Below, piece by piece: positions 1 through 12,937 of a stretch of 64,000 nt of DNA. The stretch covers positions 124,001 to 188,000 of the forward strand of contig JAPQWV010000363.1 in the NCBI GenBank assembly GCA_027422505.1. Direction: 5' to 3'. The translations under genes were made by a program, and so were the position numbers. Numbering within the stretch: position 1 is the stretch's first letter; every line of letters starts with the position of its first letter. Under the pieces are notes generated by a model. That model did no database searches. It saw nothing but the letters and a program-made list of their open reading frames with translations, and was not told where the DNA came from. The DNA comes from Craterostigma plantagineum. Taxonomy: Eukaryota > Streptophyta > Magnoliopsida > Lamiales > Linderniaceae.

Positions 1-670
1 ATCGCTCATGCCAAATCGCTCCAAAACCTTTCTGAGGTAACTTTCCTGGGTCAGGTGTAACTTACCAGCTCCTCTATCACGTCTTATCTCCATACCAAGA
101 ATCTTCTTAGCTGCTCCTAAATCCTTCATCTCAAATTCACCATTCAATAAGGCCTTCAACTGGTGAATTTCTGCAAGATTCTTAGCCGCAATGAGCATGT
201 CATCAACATATAACAATAGATAAATGAACGAACTGTCATTTAACTTCCGGAAGTAAACACAACTATCATACTTGCTCCTGGAGAAACCATGACCCAACAT
301 GAAAGAATCAAAACGTTTGTACCACTGTCTTGGAGACTGCTTTAATCCGTATAAGGATTTCTTCAACAGGCAAACTTGGTCTTCCTTGCCTTCAACTATG
401 AAGCCTTCAGGTTGCTTCATATAAATCTGTTCATCTAAATCACCATGTAAGAACGCCGTCTTGACGTCGAGCTGTTCTAACTCCAAGTTATACATGGCAA
501 CGAATGCAAGTAATACACGAATAGAGCTATGTCTAACAACAGGTGAGAATACATCATTAAAATCAACACCTTGTACCTGACTATAGCCTTTCGCGACTAA
601 TCGTGCCTTATACCTTGCATCGTCCGAACCAGATAAACCTTCTTTCTTTTTGAAAACCCACTTACATCCG
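1..670 (-). pseudogene. Copia reverse transcriptase, partial
   Basis: Minus-strand translation below the A-run shows a copia reverse transcriptase, starting with a GCKWVFK motif and containing [16 protein letters not shown] and the catalytic YVDD box at 199-210. It is cut by the left window edge before RNase H. Because of the upstream frame change it is not joined to the integrase frame. Confidence 0.88.
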
Positions 671-671
671 A

Positions 672-2257
672 CTATTTTCTTTTTTTTTTCGGCGGCGGCA
701 CAAGAATCCACGTACCATTCTTGTGCAGAGACTCCATTTCTTCATTCATCGCTACCAGCCACTTATCAGAATTAACATCGCTAATTGCCTCCGAATAGGT
801 AGAAGGTTCGCCGCCTCCACCTGTTTCTTGCGCCACTGATAAAGCGTACGAAACTAAATTCACGTACCGCTGTGGTAGTCGAATCTCCCGTCTCTCCCTA
901 TCTCTGGCTATAGAATATTCTTGCTCGGTGTTTTCATCTTCAACATGATCTGAATCAGGTTCTGGTTCATTCTGATCTGTTGAACTCGTAGCAGAATCAT
1001 CTGAAGGATCTTTGCTGATCTCGAGCTCCACCTCGCCGTGTACACTATCCTTCTTTTCTTGATCAGAAGAATTATTAGACTCTTTTGAATGTAACATAGA
1101 AGACTCGTCAAAAGTAACATCTCTGCTAATTATAAATTTGGGTGACTTGGGATCAGGATTATATAATCTATATCCTTTCACCCCTGAAGTGTAACCGAGG
1201 AAAATACATTTCTTAGCTCTAGGCTCTAACTTTCCCTCGTTTACGTGCATATAAGCTGGGCACCCAAATATTCTTAAGTTGGAGTAATCAGCAGGAGTAC
1301 CTGACCAAACTTCCTCAGGAGTCTTGAAGTTGATCGGTGAACACGGTGAGCGGTTGACAATGTAACATGCTGCGGCGATAGCTTCAGCCCAAAAATCATT
1401 TGTCAACCCAGCGTTGGAGATCATACATCGAGCTCTCTCTAAAAGCGTCCGGTTCATGCGCTCGGCAACACCATTTTGTTGAGGCGTCATTCGAACAGTG
1501 TGATGTCGAGCAATTCCTTCATTCTTGCAGAACTTATTGAACTCGCTTCCGCAAAATTCTAAGCCATTATCTGTCCGCAACCGCTTGATCTGTTTTCCTG
1601 TCTGCTTTTCAATCAAAGCCTTCCATTGTTTAAACGTTAGGAAAACATCACTTTTCTGCTTAAGAAAATAGACCCAAACTTTCCTTGAAAAATCATCAAT
1701 GAAAGTTAGCATATATCTTGCACCACCTTTGGACGGAACACGAGAAGGACCCCATACATCAGAATGAATATAGTCCAAAGTACCTTTTGTCCTGTGGACA
1801 GCTGGCGAATTGAAGCTGACTCGTTTCTGCTTCCCAAAAATACAATGTTCGCAAAAGTCCATCTTACCAGTACTTTGACCGCAAAGTAGGCCCCGCTTGC
1901 TCAAAATCGTCAAGCCTTTTTCTCCCATGTGTCCAAGACGCATTTGCCATAATCTCGTGGTATCAACCTCCGGGGATGTCGAAACTGCAGCGGAACCTGT
2001 AACGGTAGTTCCCTGCAAAATATACAAATTTCCAGACCTGCAAGCTTTCATCACGACGAGGGCACCTCTGGCAATTTTAAAACTCCACCTTCACCTGAGA
2101 ACCTGCACCCTTGAGATTCAAGTGTGCCTAAAGAGATAAGATTTCTCTCCATATCTGGAACATGTCTGACTTCTGTGAGCGTTCGGATGATTCCGTCGAA
2201 CATCTTGATCCTCACTGTGCCTTTACCAACAACTTTACACGGAGCATCATTTCCCAT
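672..2257 (-). pseudogene. Copia protease end and integrase, frameshifted
   Basis: The piece 2051-2257 holds the rest of the protease and the GAG-pre-integrase start. A second frame change near 2054 leads into a 460-codon frame with the integrase zinc-binding part (LGHMGEKG, then CEHC), the catalytic core with [15 protein letters not shown] and [13 protein letters not shown], and a linker. That frame ends at 672 in a lysine-rich tail caused by a run of A on the coding strand (about 677-686), where a length change shifted the frame. The reverse transcriptase continues beyond that point in another frame. Three frame changes over 2.5 kb indicate a dead copy. Confidence 0.88.
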
Positions 2258-3204
2258 TAAGACGTATCCACCATCGAATTTTCATATGTGGAAAAACAAT
2301 CTTGACTCCGACTTATATGGTAAGAACAACCCGAATCTAAGATCCACTCATTATCAGACCTAACAATATTTGCAGTTGCTACAAAAATTGTTCCATCGCT
2401 CTCATCAGCAGCTAAACTAGCTTCGGCGGGTTTATTAAATTGCTGATTATTTTTCTCCTTATTTTTTAAGTTAAAACAATCAGCTTTAATGTGTCCCTTT
2501 TTCTTGCAAAAATTACAGACTTTATTTCTGTACCTGGATTTCGACCTTTCTTTAGCTCTGCTACTTTCAGCGTCTCTACGCTCTGGTCTTCCCCGTGCAA
2601 ACATACCTTCTGCCTGGCTACCACTTGTTTCTCCCGTAATATCCCTGTCTATCTGTTCTTTCGATTGTAAAGCGGATTTGACACTAGAATATGATATCGT
2701 ATCTTTTCCATAGATTATGGTGTCACGAAAATGCTTTAAAGACGAGGGAAGGGAACACAACAATATTATGGCCTGATCTTCGTCCGTCACTTTGACTTCT
2801 ACGTTCGCCAAATCAATAATGATAGAATCGAATTTATCGAGATGCGAGAGTATAGAAGTACCTTCCGTCATTTTCATACTGTATAGCTTCTGCTTTAAAT
2901 AAAGCCGATTCTCCTTAGTCTTCTTCATGTAGATCGCTTTTAACGCATCCCACAAACCCATGGCCGTCGTCTCCGTGGCAACTTCTTGTAAAACCTCGTA
3001 AGAGAGATTTAAGATAATAGCCGATCTGGCTTTCTTGTCCAGCTCATTAAATTGATCGTCCTTCATTTCGGTCGGTTTCTTCTTTGCGCCTTCAAGCGCC
3101 ACCTCGCAACCGTCTTGAATGAGTATGGCCTCCATCTTGAGACTCCACATTGCAAAGTTGACATTTCTGTCGAACTTTTCAATTGACATCTTTGTTATCG
3201 TCAT
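2257..3204 (-). pseudogene. Copia gag with the start of protease
   Basis: The start is taken at 3204, an ATG in a good context just after the primer binding site; the open frame extends further upstream only through non-coding leader and LTR. The protein shows a Tnt1/Tork-type gag region, a basic stretch, and a zinc knuckle with the CX2CX4HX4C spacing (CNFCKKKGHIKADC). The aspartic protease active site ILDSG follows near the end. The frame stops at 2257, while protease homology continues in another frame from 2257 down to 2051, so a small indel lies near 2260. It belongs to the degraded element above. Confidence 0.88.
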
Positions 3205-3226
3205 GGTGGCTAAAAAATATCGGGGT

Positions 3227-3240
3227 TGGCTCTGATACCA
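3227..3240 (-). other. Retrotransposon primer binding site (tRNA-iMet)
   Basis: On the minus strand this reads TGGTATCAGAGCCA, the usual plant copia primer binding site complementary to the 3' end of initiator tRNA-Met. It lies just inside the LTR and primes minus-strand DNA synthesis in intact elements. Confidence 0.9.
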
Positions 3241-3243
3241 ATT

Positions 3244-3714
3244 TGTTAGGATATGCGGAAATCCCCGATTATGATTTTGCCCGAAAAATGACGATAATAA
3301 ATAAACGAGACGAAAAATAAATTTGGACAGTGACACGAGATTTACGTGGTTCGGTCAGAATGACCTACGTCCACGGGCCGGAGGGTAGAACTTCTTTATT
3401 ATGTGGAGATTACAGACACGTACACTGACGAAAAAATAGCTACAACAATATTAGGAGTAGGCTACAGAAAATAACCAGAGGAGAAGAACGAAGATCTGTG
3501 TGGTTTGTGGTATTTTTACTGCCTCGTCTAATGCCCTATTTATAGGCAAATATTTGCCTGAGATCTGCATTGTGAAAGCATCCAAAAGTCCGCACGCGTT
3601 TGGCAGCCGTATGCCATTTTTTCTTTCCTTCTCTCATTCACATGTGGTCTCCAGTTTGAATATTCAACACGCCTTTGTATTTCTCATTGTCGACATATAA
3701 GGTCACCATCAACA
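3244..3714 (-). repeat. Copia 5' LTR (471 bp)
   Basis: The LTR is bounded by TGTTAG at 3244 and CAACA ending at 3714 on the plus strand (TG...CA ends). Its inner edge is three bases from the primer binding site, which fixes that boundary. A TATA box on the element's strand (CTATAAATAG at 3536-3545) lies in it, as expected for an LTR promoter. The outer edge at 3714 is inferred from the CA end and from homology of 3720-3753 to intron sequence of glycosyltransferase copy 2. Confidence 0.85.
3536..3545 (-). promoter_or_regulatory. TATA box in the copia LTR
   Basis: Reads CTATAAATAG on the minus strand, inside the LTR and upstream of gag. It is the likely core promoter of the element; a start site about 30 bases downstream (near 3510) would define the U3/R border. 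Activity cannot be judged from sequence. Confidence 0.6.
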
Positions 3715-3753
3715 GGAGTAAAACGTGGCAGCAACAAATAAATGGTTGTTGGT

Positions 3754-5366
3754 TGACACGCTCAAATACTAGCAAGTGTACTAGGTCGTGCAAGTAGTAT
3801 AAAACGGACGAAGTCCGAGTATCGATCCACGAAGACAGCTCGATTAATTCTAAGAAAATATTCCTAATTCTAATTTAAACTAACGGAATTTTTATATTTT
3901 TGATGATTTGATAAAAGGGATAAAAGACGCAAATAATAAAATAAATGCAAATAAAACAGATAGGATAGAGCAGATGACGACGACGTGATCAAGACACATG
4001 CTCGGCACAAATTACTCCTACGCTTTCATGCAATATAATCTATCTAATCATCATGAATCAAGTCAAGGTAGAATTTCCTAACATACGTGCTACTCGTTTG
4101 TCCACAATAGCAACCCTACGTAAATAGAGAACCAATCAACTATATGTCTATATGACTGTAGTTCCTATACGTGCCTTCGATCTTCGTGAAATTCCCCGAG
4201 TTTAGACGCTTTCGGCGCCTAAATTATCGAAAACCACACATACGAAACCGAATTCCATCTCTGGTCGGTTTTACGTAGTGGTATTCAATGTTTTGTTCTA
4301 ATCGGTCTAATCACTTAGTCCGTCTCATAAACCAATCAATAATCATACGCATGAAGGCCAATCACACGTACGCATATGAAGCACAAACAAAGAATACATA
4401 ACTCAAATCATATAATAATAATTGCATTAATTACGTAGTCATAATCCGGCCTAACATGGTCTAAATCACAAAAGAAATTAAGCTAACATGGGAATAAACG
4501 AAATCAACAACGAATCGAAAGAAAACATTGTTGAAAACGAGATAGTAAAGGTATAGAATTCGTCCCTCACGATGCTCGAGTTGTCACGCGTCGCCACGGC
4601 GTCTCCCGTCGTGAACGAGGGAGAAACGCCTTGGAGACCCTCGGGATCGCTCTTAGCTTTCTCTAGTCTTCTTTGCCGTCAAAAGTTCCTCGCAGCCGTT
4701 CGTATCTTTATTTCCAGTCGCTCGTTTTATTTTCTGTTGTCAGTCTAAAGCTTTACAGCCGTCGTTTTTATTCGCTGTGCAAAGGCCCTCCATCGTTTTC
4801 TGACCTCGGCCTTTAACTAGAATACCTAGCAACCGACTTAATCTTCTTTGGGCCGAATATCCGCATAATCACGTAGTCTTGCTTCTAAAATTAAATAATC
4901 AGAATTTTCAGCTCATTCAAAGTATTAAGTTTGACTTATTCTCATCTTGGGCCTCGTGCATGGGCATGTATGCGTTGGAAATTCATTGCAAGCAAGCACT
5001 AGGCAACTTAGGAGACAAACCGACTTGGTTTTCTTCTATCACACGGCTGATTTCACTTCATCATAAGGGCCCCACTGCTCCAAATACATATCATCAAAGG
5101 CACATCATTGAAAGGTCGACTGGACTTTCCGATTCCATGGCGGGTAAATTCGATCTTGATTTAGGCTTGCAATCACGTTCTCTTCTTCTCATATTTTTAT
5201 CCATTTTCCATCGACCTCTATAAATCAGCACGTAAACTTGGGATATCCAAGTATATTATGATAAATAACGACCGAAATTACGCTTTTACGAGGTATAAAA
5301 ATAGCGTAAAATCCTAACTTATCAAGAAATCTCAGTATGAGTTCATAACTTGCAATATTTGTTGGT
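3754..5366. repeat. Unclassified repeat inserted in the GT copy 1 intron
   Basis: Compared with intron 1 of glycosyltransferase copy 2 (about 16262-16290), copy 1 is interrupted here. The flanks carry a direct TTGTTGGT at 3746-3753 and 5359-5366, consistent with a target-site duplication. The inserted sequence begins TGACACGCTCAAATAC and contains a segment (about 3770-3835) of a kind I recall as widespread in plant genomes near LTR-retrotransposon-like repeats. I see no transposase or polymerase frame in it. A 114-codon open frame at 4879-5223 has no recognisable domain. The class (non-autonomous LTR element or other) is undecided. Confidence 0.5.
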
Positions 5367-5894
5367 AATATATGGTCACGACACACAAATCTCAGTACTA
5401 GAAAAATGTAATAACAGCCGCGTTGTTGACGACCTTAACACGACTAGGTTCCGTAGATCCACAAGAGATCGTGAGCCACATGTTATTGCCCTTGCTAGCA
5501 GCACATGTTAATAGTTGGCGTGAAATTTATATAATAGTGAAGTCAACTATAGGCGAGAATCAAGCAAGAACGTGACAGTAGTAGTTCACGATAATAATAA
5601 ATCAGTAGCTCTCATCCCTCCTAGTTGGTTTGCCCCACTGATGTTGTTACATACTGACTTTTCTCAGCTTTCATTTACTACAACACTACAAGAAAGAAAC
5701 AGACTAGTGTTTTGCTAGCTAGAATAGACCAAAAATAGTAATTTTCAGTGTGTTTCAAGAATGAACGTCAAGATTCCATCACTGGGAGAAAACTCAAGTC
5801 AATGAACACCACAAATGCTACTATGATTATCTGTTAGATTATCGCCCAAATTAAAGAAAAAAAAAAAAAGAAAGAAGAAAGAAAGTGAAAATAC

Positions 5895-6707
5895 CTGATG
5901 AAATCCGAGCTCTCTGCTTAACCCTACGCCAATTTCACCAACACAAGCCCACACTCTCTGATCCGACCCGTAAAAATAAGCATACCTCTTCAAACACCCA
6001 TCCATGTTCCGAGCCAACTCCACCGCCAAAGGATAGCTGATCGCAAACCCGCCGCCGCCGAACGCCATGTCGTACGCATGCATCACGTCTTGCTCCACGC
6101 TCTCTGAATTTCCGCCGACGTACACCATTTCGCGGTGGTCGTACCCCGACAGAACCGTCACGAGATTTTCCGGGAAGAAGACGGTGTCGTCGTCGCCCAT
6201 CACGAACCACCTCACGTTCGGCAGACCCACTCGGTACAGATCCAGCACGACCCGAGCTACCCGCACCGCCTGGGTCGACCCGTATCGGGTCCAACCCGGG
6301 GAGGAGACCCGAATTGGGATCGAAGAGCGATGGGTTTCAGAAGAAGGGTCGAATTCGGCCTCGAGGAAGGCGAATCCTCGCGTCGAGTTTGGAACCCACC
6401 AAAGGTCGGAGTATTTGGACCGGCTTTCCCAGGTTTGGGTAGACCCGGCGACGCCGAAGGCTATGTGGGAGATGTTGGTTTCGCATGAATCGGAGATGAG
6501 ATGGGTTAGGTACATCGTCGGCTCCGGCGCAAAATCGGACTCCGTCGAACTGCCGTAGTACGAAATTGCCACCAGTGAAACGGAGATAAACAAGATAGTA
6601 GCAACGGTGGTATTAATCGGCGATTTCACCGCCGTGTAGTAGCTGAGAGTATTCGTTTTCGGTGGCTTCGACGGCTCGTGCGCCGAAGGGTCTTTGGCGG
6701 ATGACAT
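5895..6707 (-). CDS. DUF604/GT31-like glycosyltransferase copy 1, exon 1 only
   Basis: This is the first exon (271 codons) of a fringe-like, type II membrane glycosyltransferase of the plant DUF604 family, probably Golgi-located; the acceptor is unknown. It has a short cytosolic tail, a membrane segment at about residues 33-50, and an aspartate-rich MGDDDTVFF motif near residue 172 that is the expected metal/nucleotide-sugar site. It ends at a GT donor (CAG/gtattt) at the same place as copy 2. Exons 2 and 3 are not in the window: to the left the intron is interrupted by the insert at 3754-5366 and by the copia element. The gene is therefore either split by a very long intron or truncated. It is nearly identical to copy 2, so the duplication is recent. 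Confidence 0.85.
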
Positions 6708-6884
6708 ATCCGGCGAAGATTTGAGTAAAAGCTAAAACGAGCTAATAATAAACCGATACTGAATACTGATTAGGAGGCGCGTGTCGTTCCTACCATTGAA
6801 AACCTTGCTTGAATCAACGAAGCAAATGATGACGAAACAGAGAAGGCTGTGGTGGTAGTGAAGAAACAGAGACTACGTGGACAG

Positions 6885-8131
6885 CCCAAGATGGCTGCCA
6901 ATCATGGGACTCCTTAGACTTCTGTTAAGGCAAAGGACGTGATGACTACCAAAGCATCAATGAGTGTAATGACAAGGCGAATGGTTCCAAGTAAGTGGTG
7001 AAGAAGTCCCCCCAATTGACAAGGAAATGAACTAAACTTCGATGACACATGCTATTGGACGTTGATTTCCATTTCTTCTTTCTTTCATTTTCTCGTTCAG
7101 GGCGCAGGTCGTTGGTTGGCCTCCCATTAGATCTCAGGAAAAATATTATGGCGACGTCATCGAAGAACGACGATGAAGTTGAGGGAAAAAAACCAAGTGG
7201 AGGTGCTCTTTTCGTGAAGGTTAGCATGGATGGTGCTCCATATCTGACGAAGGTGGATCTGAAGATGTACTCAAACTTATCAAGAGCTTTCTTCTGCTCT
7301 TGAGAAAGTGTTTAGCTGTTTCGCCATTGGTGAGCTTTTCTTTTGTTGTAATGATTCTTTCGTTTTGGGCCTATTTAAGATGCAGTTGAAGAATGTTTCT
7401 CCGGGGTTTTCTTTCCAGGGCAATGTGGGCCAACCAGGGAAATGATGAACTACACTAAGCTGAACGATCTTCTCAGAATACGTTCTGACATATGAGGATA
7501 AGGACGGTGATTGGATGCTTGTTGGAGATGTCCGTTGGGAGTAAGATTTCTTACAATGTGCTTTCCATTCGTAAGTTCACAATGCTACTACTTGTAAGTA
7601 TATCTTCAATAAAGATAAGTATAGTCTAGGAAAGAAAAAATCGACTTTTCGTTAGATCGATCTTGATTGCTGCTATACGTTCAACTTAACAGCTACTTAT
7701 ACGGCATCTGAAAAACCCGTCTCCTTTACGTGTTAATCTCACAAGTACTCCCATTTCTCCAACGTAACAAATTTAACGTTCTTTAAATCGTTTTCGAAGT
7801 TGCAGTTATTGATCATATATTGTAAGATTAATTCATTTTCCATCAAATACTGCCATTTTTCAGGATGTTCATTGCGTCATGCAAGAGGCTCAAAATTATG
7901 AAAGGGTCGGACGCCATTGGGTTAGGTTAGTAACTATCCTTCTTCGCCTAAGCTAAGCTTATCCTTGTGCTGATACCATATTTTTTATCTCTATCATCAC
8001 ATTTAGGACCCAACTCCCCATCCATTGTGTGTTCTAATACTATGTTCAAATCATAACACATACGGATTTGAAAAGTTTATTTAATTTCAGCTCCGAGGGC
8101 ATTGGAGAAAGCTATGAACAAGAACTACTAA
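6885..8131 (+). pseudogene. Aux/IAA pseudogene (IAA9/IAA27-like)
   Basis: Intron-containing remnant of an auxin co-repressor gene. Recognisable parts are the degron VVGWPPI (exon about 7101-7329), the FVKVSMDGAPYL and KVDLKMY region of the PB1 domain, then YEDKDGDWMLVGDV (7419-7540), SCKRLKIMKGSDAIGL (7864-7925) and a final APRALEK exon ending at 8131. Splice sites between these exons are still good. Coding is broken by a 2-base loss just after the degron, a 1-base gain near 7270 that gives an early stop, and other changes. Sequence at 6885-7010 looks like the end of the preceding exon; the EAR-motif start was not found. It begins right at the breakpoint of the glycosyltransferase duplication. 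Confidence 0.9.
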
Positions 8132-8949
8132 GCTCTTGATCAAATGAGCAGAAAAGCAGATGAAGTGACATCTCTCATGTCTGTGTTGTTATGCTGTCTT
8201 GTTTCTGTATTTTTGTATTGTAAGAGCAACTTAACTGCACACTTAAAAGCTACTCTGAATATTATTGAATGAATGTGTGTGTAAGTAAAAACTCTTGATT
8301 TTTGTTTCATATGTTTGATGCTCAGTTGTGCCTTCCTTGTTTCTTGTCTTTAGAAGACATCAACGGTTGAATTTGTTAAATATCGTTTACAAAAATATAT
8401 AATTGGATGGAATATATTTTTTACTTGGGCATGCCGATTATATAAATTGACAATTGAAGCTTAATTAAATTTTTTGCAATAAAATTAAATAAACACATTG
8501 GAGCAATTGTTGGGCCATAGTTCGTGATAGGCCCATTTGCGGACGCTGGCATTTGGTTATATTATATCTCGATCTGGATCCTTCGAGGAGTGCTTTCACG
8601 CGCTTATGAAAAAATTTCTACCAGCGAACCCTATCTTTGGATTTTGTCCATCTCCAGCACGATTCCCTCAAAATCAAGTCAAGCAATTGCACGCCTACTC
8701 CTCGATTCGCGTCAATCTTGCTGATTACGGATTGGATTTAACCGATTTGAAGGTATTTCGATCTTTTCGATGTTCCGTGTTCTTGCCTGGCATCGGTGGT
8801 TTGTGTAAAATAAAAAGATCAATTTTACCTGATAATTTCTGCGGGATTGAATCTGTTTATGGAACCTGCGTATGGGTTTCAGCTGCCTTCGTGAAAATTT
8901 TGGTTAATATGTTTGTCTAAAGTGTTTTATCATTTTCGTTTCAGCTGCC
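8132..8949. other. Intergenic; unassigned open frame at 8537-8920
   Basis: AT-rich to about 8520, then a more GC-rich stretch at 8524-8746 that is open in two frames and ends at a possible donor (AAG/gtattt near 8751). I recognise no domain in either translation. It lies directly upstream of the PYRB leader and could be its promoter or another gene fragment. Confidence 0.3.
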
Positions 8950-9415
8950 TGCGTTAGGCCGCACCAGGAACTCACCCACCTCACCTCACCCTTCCTCCGT
9001 GCTGTCGCTGTGCCTCGCCGTTCCGTCACCTTGCCCTCGCCTCGCCGTGCCCTTCATCAATCCAAACCAAAGGTATGATTTTTAAAGAACCCTAATTTAT
9101 TTTATTTCGGGAATTCACATTTTCTTTCGTATTTCTTCGTACCTCAGCCTCGGATTTCTTCCTACCTTCCTTCGTAGTGGGTATTGGGATTGTGTGGGGC
9201 TGGGGCGGCGGTAGACTTTGGTTCTTCTTGCTGTTCGTCTTCTTCAATGTCTTAGTTTTACATCTTCGGCACATCCGAAACTCCGACGAACAAAGTACTG
9301 TTTTAACATCTTTACCTTTTTCAGGTTTTTCAGTCGCATGCATTTGTGCGCTTTTCATTGTTAGATTACCCTGAATAAAGCTTGAATTTTTTAATGGGTA
9401 TTCAGGTTTGTCATA
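8950..9415 (+). other. PYRB leader with probable 5' UTR introns
   Basis: This stretch is duplicated at 13646-14464. It has possible donors after AACCAAAG (9072) and after CGAACAAA (about 9296), and an acceptor TTCAG just before the PYRB start codon. Relative to the second copy it lacks the 336 bp present at 13962-14297 (junction at 9260/9261). The transcription start cannot be placed from sequence. Confidence 0.45.
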
Positions 9416-10959
<1,544 letters not shown>

Positions 10960-11302
10960 AAGACAGAACGTTCGACAATATTGACAAGCGAGCATCGGAA
11001 ATAACGACAAACAAGGATCTTCTTTGTTTCCTTAATCATTATAACCTTAATTTTTCTGAGTTTGATGTTATGAGCTAGTTTTTCAATAGATGAAAAGACC
11101 AAGAATAGACGAGCACCTAAGATAGAGTAACAACCGTCTAGATATTAACGGTATAGGCATTCGTTCGTTCTTCAAAGTTGTTAACTTCGAAAACGACAAA
11201 CAAGGTCGTACATGCATGAGCTAAAGTTTAAATTAAAGGGTTAGGTGAAAGCGATAAATTACAATAATTTAAGGGGTATGATGTTTTCCCCTCTGCTAAG
11301 CG

Positions 11303-11423
11303 CTCTCCTCCAGTCTGGTGAAGCATTGCGTCGTCTCATCACCATCCTCCATTTCTAGCTGTGCATATCATGCAACTCAGTGATTTTGAGTGATAATGAT
11401 AAGATCCTTTAACAGTTAAATGT

Positions 11424-11459
<36 letters not shown>

Positions 11460-12256
11460 AGAGACCTCGTCGGGAGTCTGCTCTCCTCGGAGACGGCGTT
11501 AAAATCCACGGACTGTCGATCACAATAAGCATTCATGAGCTTCTTGAGTTGGGTGCTCCTCTTAATCCTGAAGGATACTTCATTTCCATCCTAAACAATA
11601 TAACAGTAGAACTTGTTGAAGGAGAAGATTCCCAACAGTTTGAACGCAGTAAAAGCGTCCCATTCTAAGTACAGAACAAGGATTAACGAAACTGGGAGGT
11701 CGCAATCATCAATCCTCACGGACTTATCTGTAAACTAAATCAAGCTTTCACCCAGACTGTTGAGTGAGTTTACAAACGCAAACAAGCAACAAAGTTGTTT
11801 CTTTTACCCTTTAGAAATTTATGTTCATCAACAAAATTTGGCCACGGCTCACTGTTGTACTTAATTCTCCAGTCGATCATATACATTTCTTTATCATAGA
11901 ATCCTTGAAGCTTAAATCTCAGTAACACATCCCAAACAACTGAGACACACAGCTCACAACGATGTAGAACATGTAACCTCTGTCATTAATCAGTTAATCC
12001 AACCAAACAAATCTAGCTACCAACCTCAATGAAACAAGAAATCGTTCAACAAGTTTAAGTAATCCCAAACCCCGTGAATAGAACAACAAAAGAATGCTTC
12101 AGAACCCACGGATAAAGAAAAACCCCTTAGTCCCAAACACCATCAATTACACCTAGAAGCAGCACGAACCCAAAATTGAAAAGAAAACAACAAAGAGGCG
12201 TAGCGAATCGACCTGGCCCTTGACTTTGAGATTAATGTGCGCAGCTGAATTTGATT
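11303..12256 (-). pseudogene. SUMO pseudogene
   Basis: Three minus-strand pieces match the plant SUMO gene with its intron layout. About 12213-12256 gives AAHINLKVKGQ followed by a GT; 11466-11590 gives [19 protein letters not shown] and CDRQSVDFN; 11303-11358 gives LEMEDGDE followed, after a frame change, by the AMLHQTGG end. A deletion removes part of the FLFDGRRL segment, the N-terminus before the first piece is missing, and no proper stop follows the GG. Introns are retained, so it came from DNA duplication and not from an mRNA copy. A GA microsatellite (about 11431-11455) lies in the second intron. Confidence 0.87.
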
Positions 12257-12937
12257 ATGGAATTATATTCTTGCTGTTACTTATGTTCTGTTCTCGTTGA
12301 GTGATTTGGGTGTAATTTTCACTATTTTGCCGTTTGTATATGTGGCTATTATTTTCTTGCTGAGTCGATTTATACCGATATATACAAAGTGTATCTATAG
12401 GAGAATTCCTTATATTGGGCTGTCTTTGCAAACGTGAACCGTGTATCTCCTTTCTCAATCTGTGTGCTTTCTTAGGCTTTGCTTAGAGAGTAAGGAATGC
12501 AATGCAAAGAAATACTGTGTAGTTGGTATATTATTGAGGAAGAAGGAAAAAGGTGGCCTCGTGATCTCATTTTTAGTTTATAGCCATCTTCCAAGCAAAC
12601 CCTTATCAAGCCATCTTCAGTTATCTTCATTCTAACTCAATCAAATTCTTAAATGAAGAGAAAAATCAGAAACAGCTCATTCCCTTTTCTATCAGCTAGT
12701 TACAAGGGTGGGTCGGAATTCAATTTGTTGGTAAACTTGTTTTTTTATGGGATCTATGATCTAATTGGGGGGCCAAACTGCGACCTATATGTTCTTGGTT
12801 TTTGTTTTGGTTTTAGTAGGTTGGGAATTGGGATTGTAAGCTCTTTTTTTATTTTTACTAATTTAGACATGTTATATGTTTTTTTCTTCATATAGAACTT
12901 GTAAGTTCATAACTAATTTGTGGGTTGTTTTCTTACT
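12257..12937. other. AT-rich intergenic stretch
   Basis: Between the broken 5' end of the SUMO fragment and the BED-finger fragment. I see no gene, RNA gene or clear terminal repeat here. The left end of the hAT-like element that ends at 13645 may lie in it but was not found. Confidence 0.3.

Larger units (their letters stand above)
1..3714 (-). mobile_element. Ty1/copia LTR retrotransposon, 5' part, frameshifted
   Basis: On the minus strand, from right to left: a 5' LTR (3244-3714), a primer binding site matching the 3' end of initiator tRNA-Met (3227-3240), gag with a CCHC zinc knuckle, aspartic protease, integrase, and the start of reverse transcriptase, which runs off the window at base 1. 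This domain order (integrase before RT) defines Ty1/copia; gag and integrase resemble the Tork/Tnt1 type by my reading. The reading frame is broken at about 2260, 2054 and 680, so this copy cannot make a full polyprotein. RNase H, the 3' LTR and the matching target-site duplication lie outside the window. The five bases after the LTR (3715-3719, GGAGT) are the expected duplication on this side. It sits in what was intron 1 of glycosyltransferase copy 1. Confidence 0.93.

Noticed and set aside
4879..5223. 114-codon frame in the 3754-5366 repeat
   Set aside because: No domain recognised, and it lies in an inserted repeat; kept only as part of that repeat.
6067..6558. 163-codon plus-strand open frame (also at 17002-17493)
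   Set aside because: Antisense to glycosyltransferase exon 1 in both copies; its duplication simply follows the gene.
12653..12895. 80-codon plus-strand frame
   Set aside because: AT-rich, no domain; not supported as a gene.
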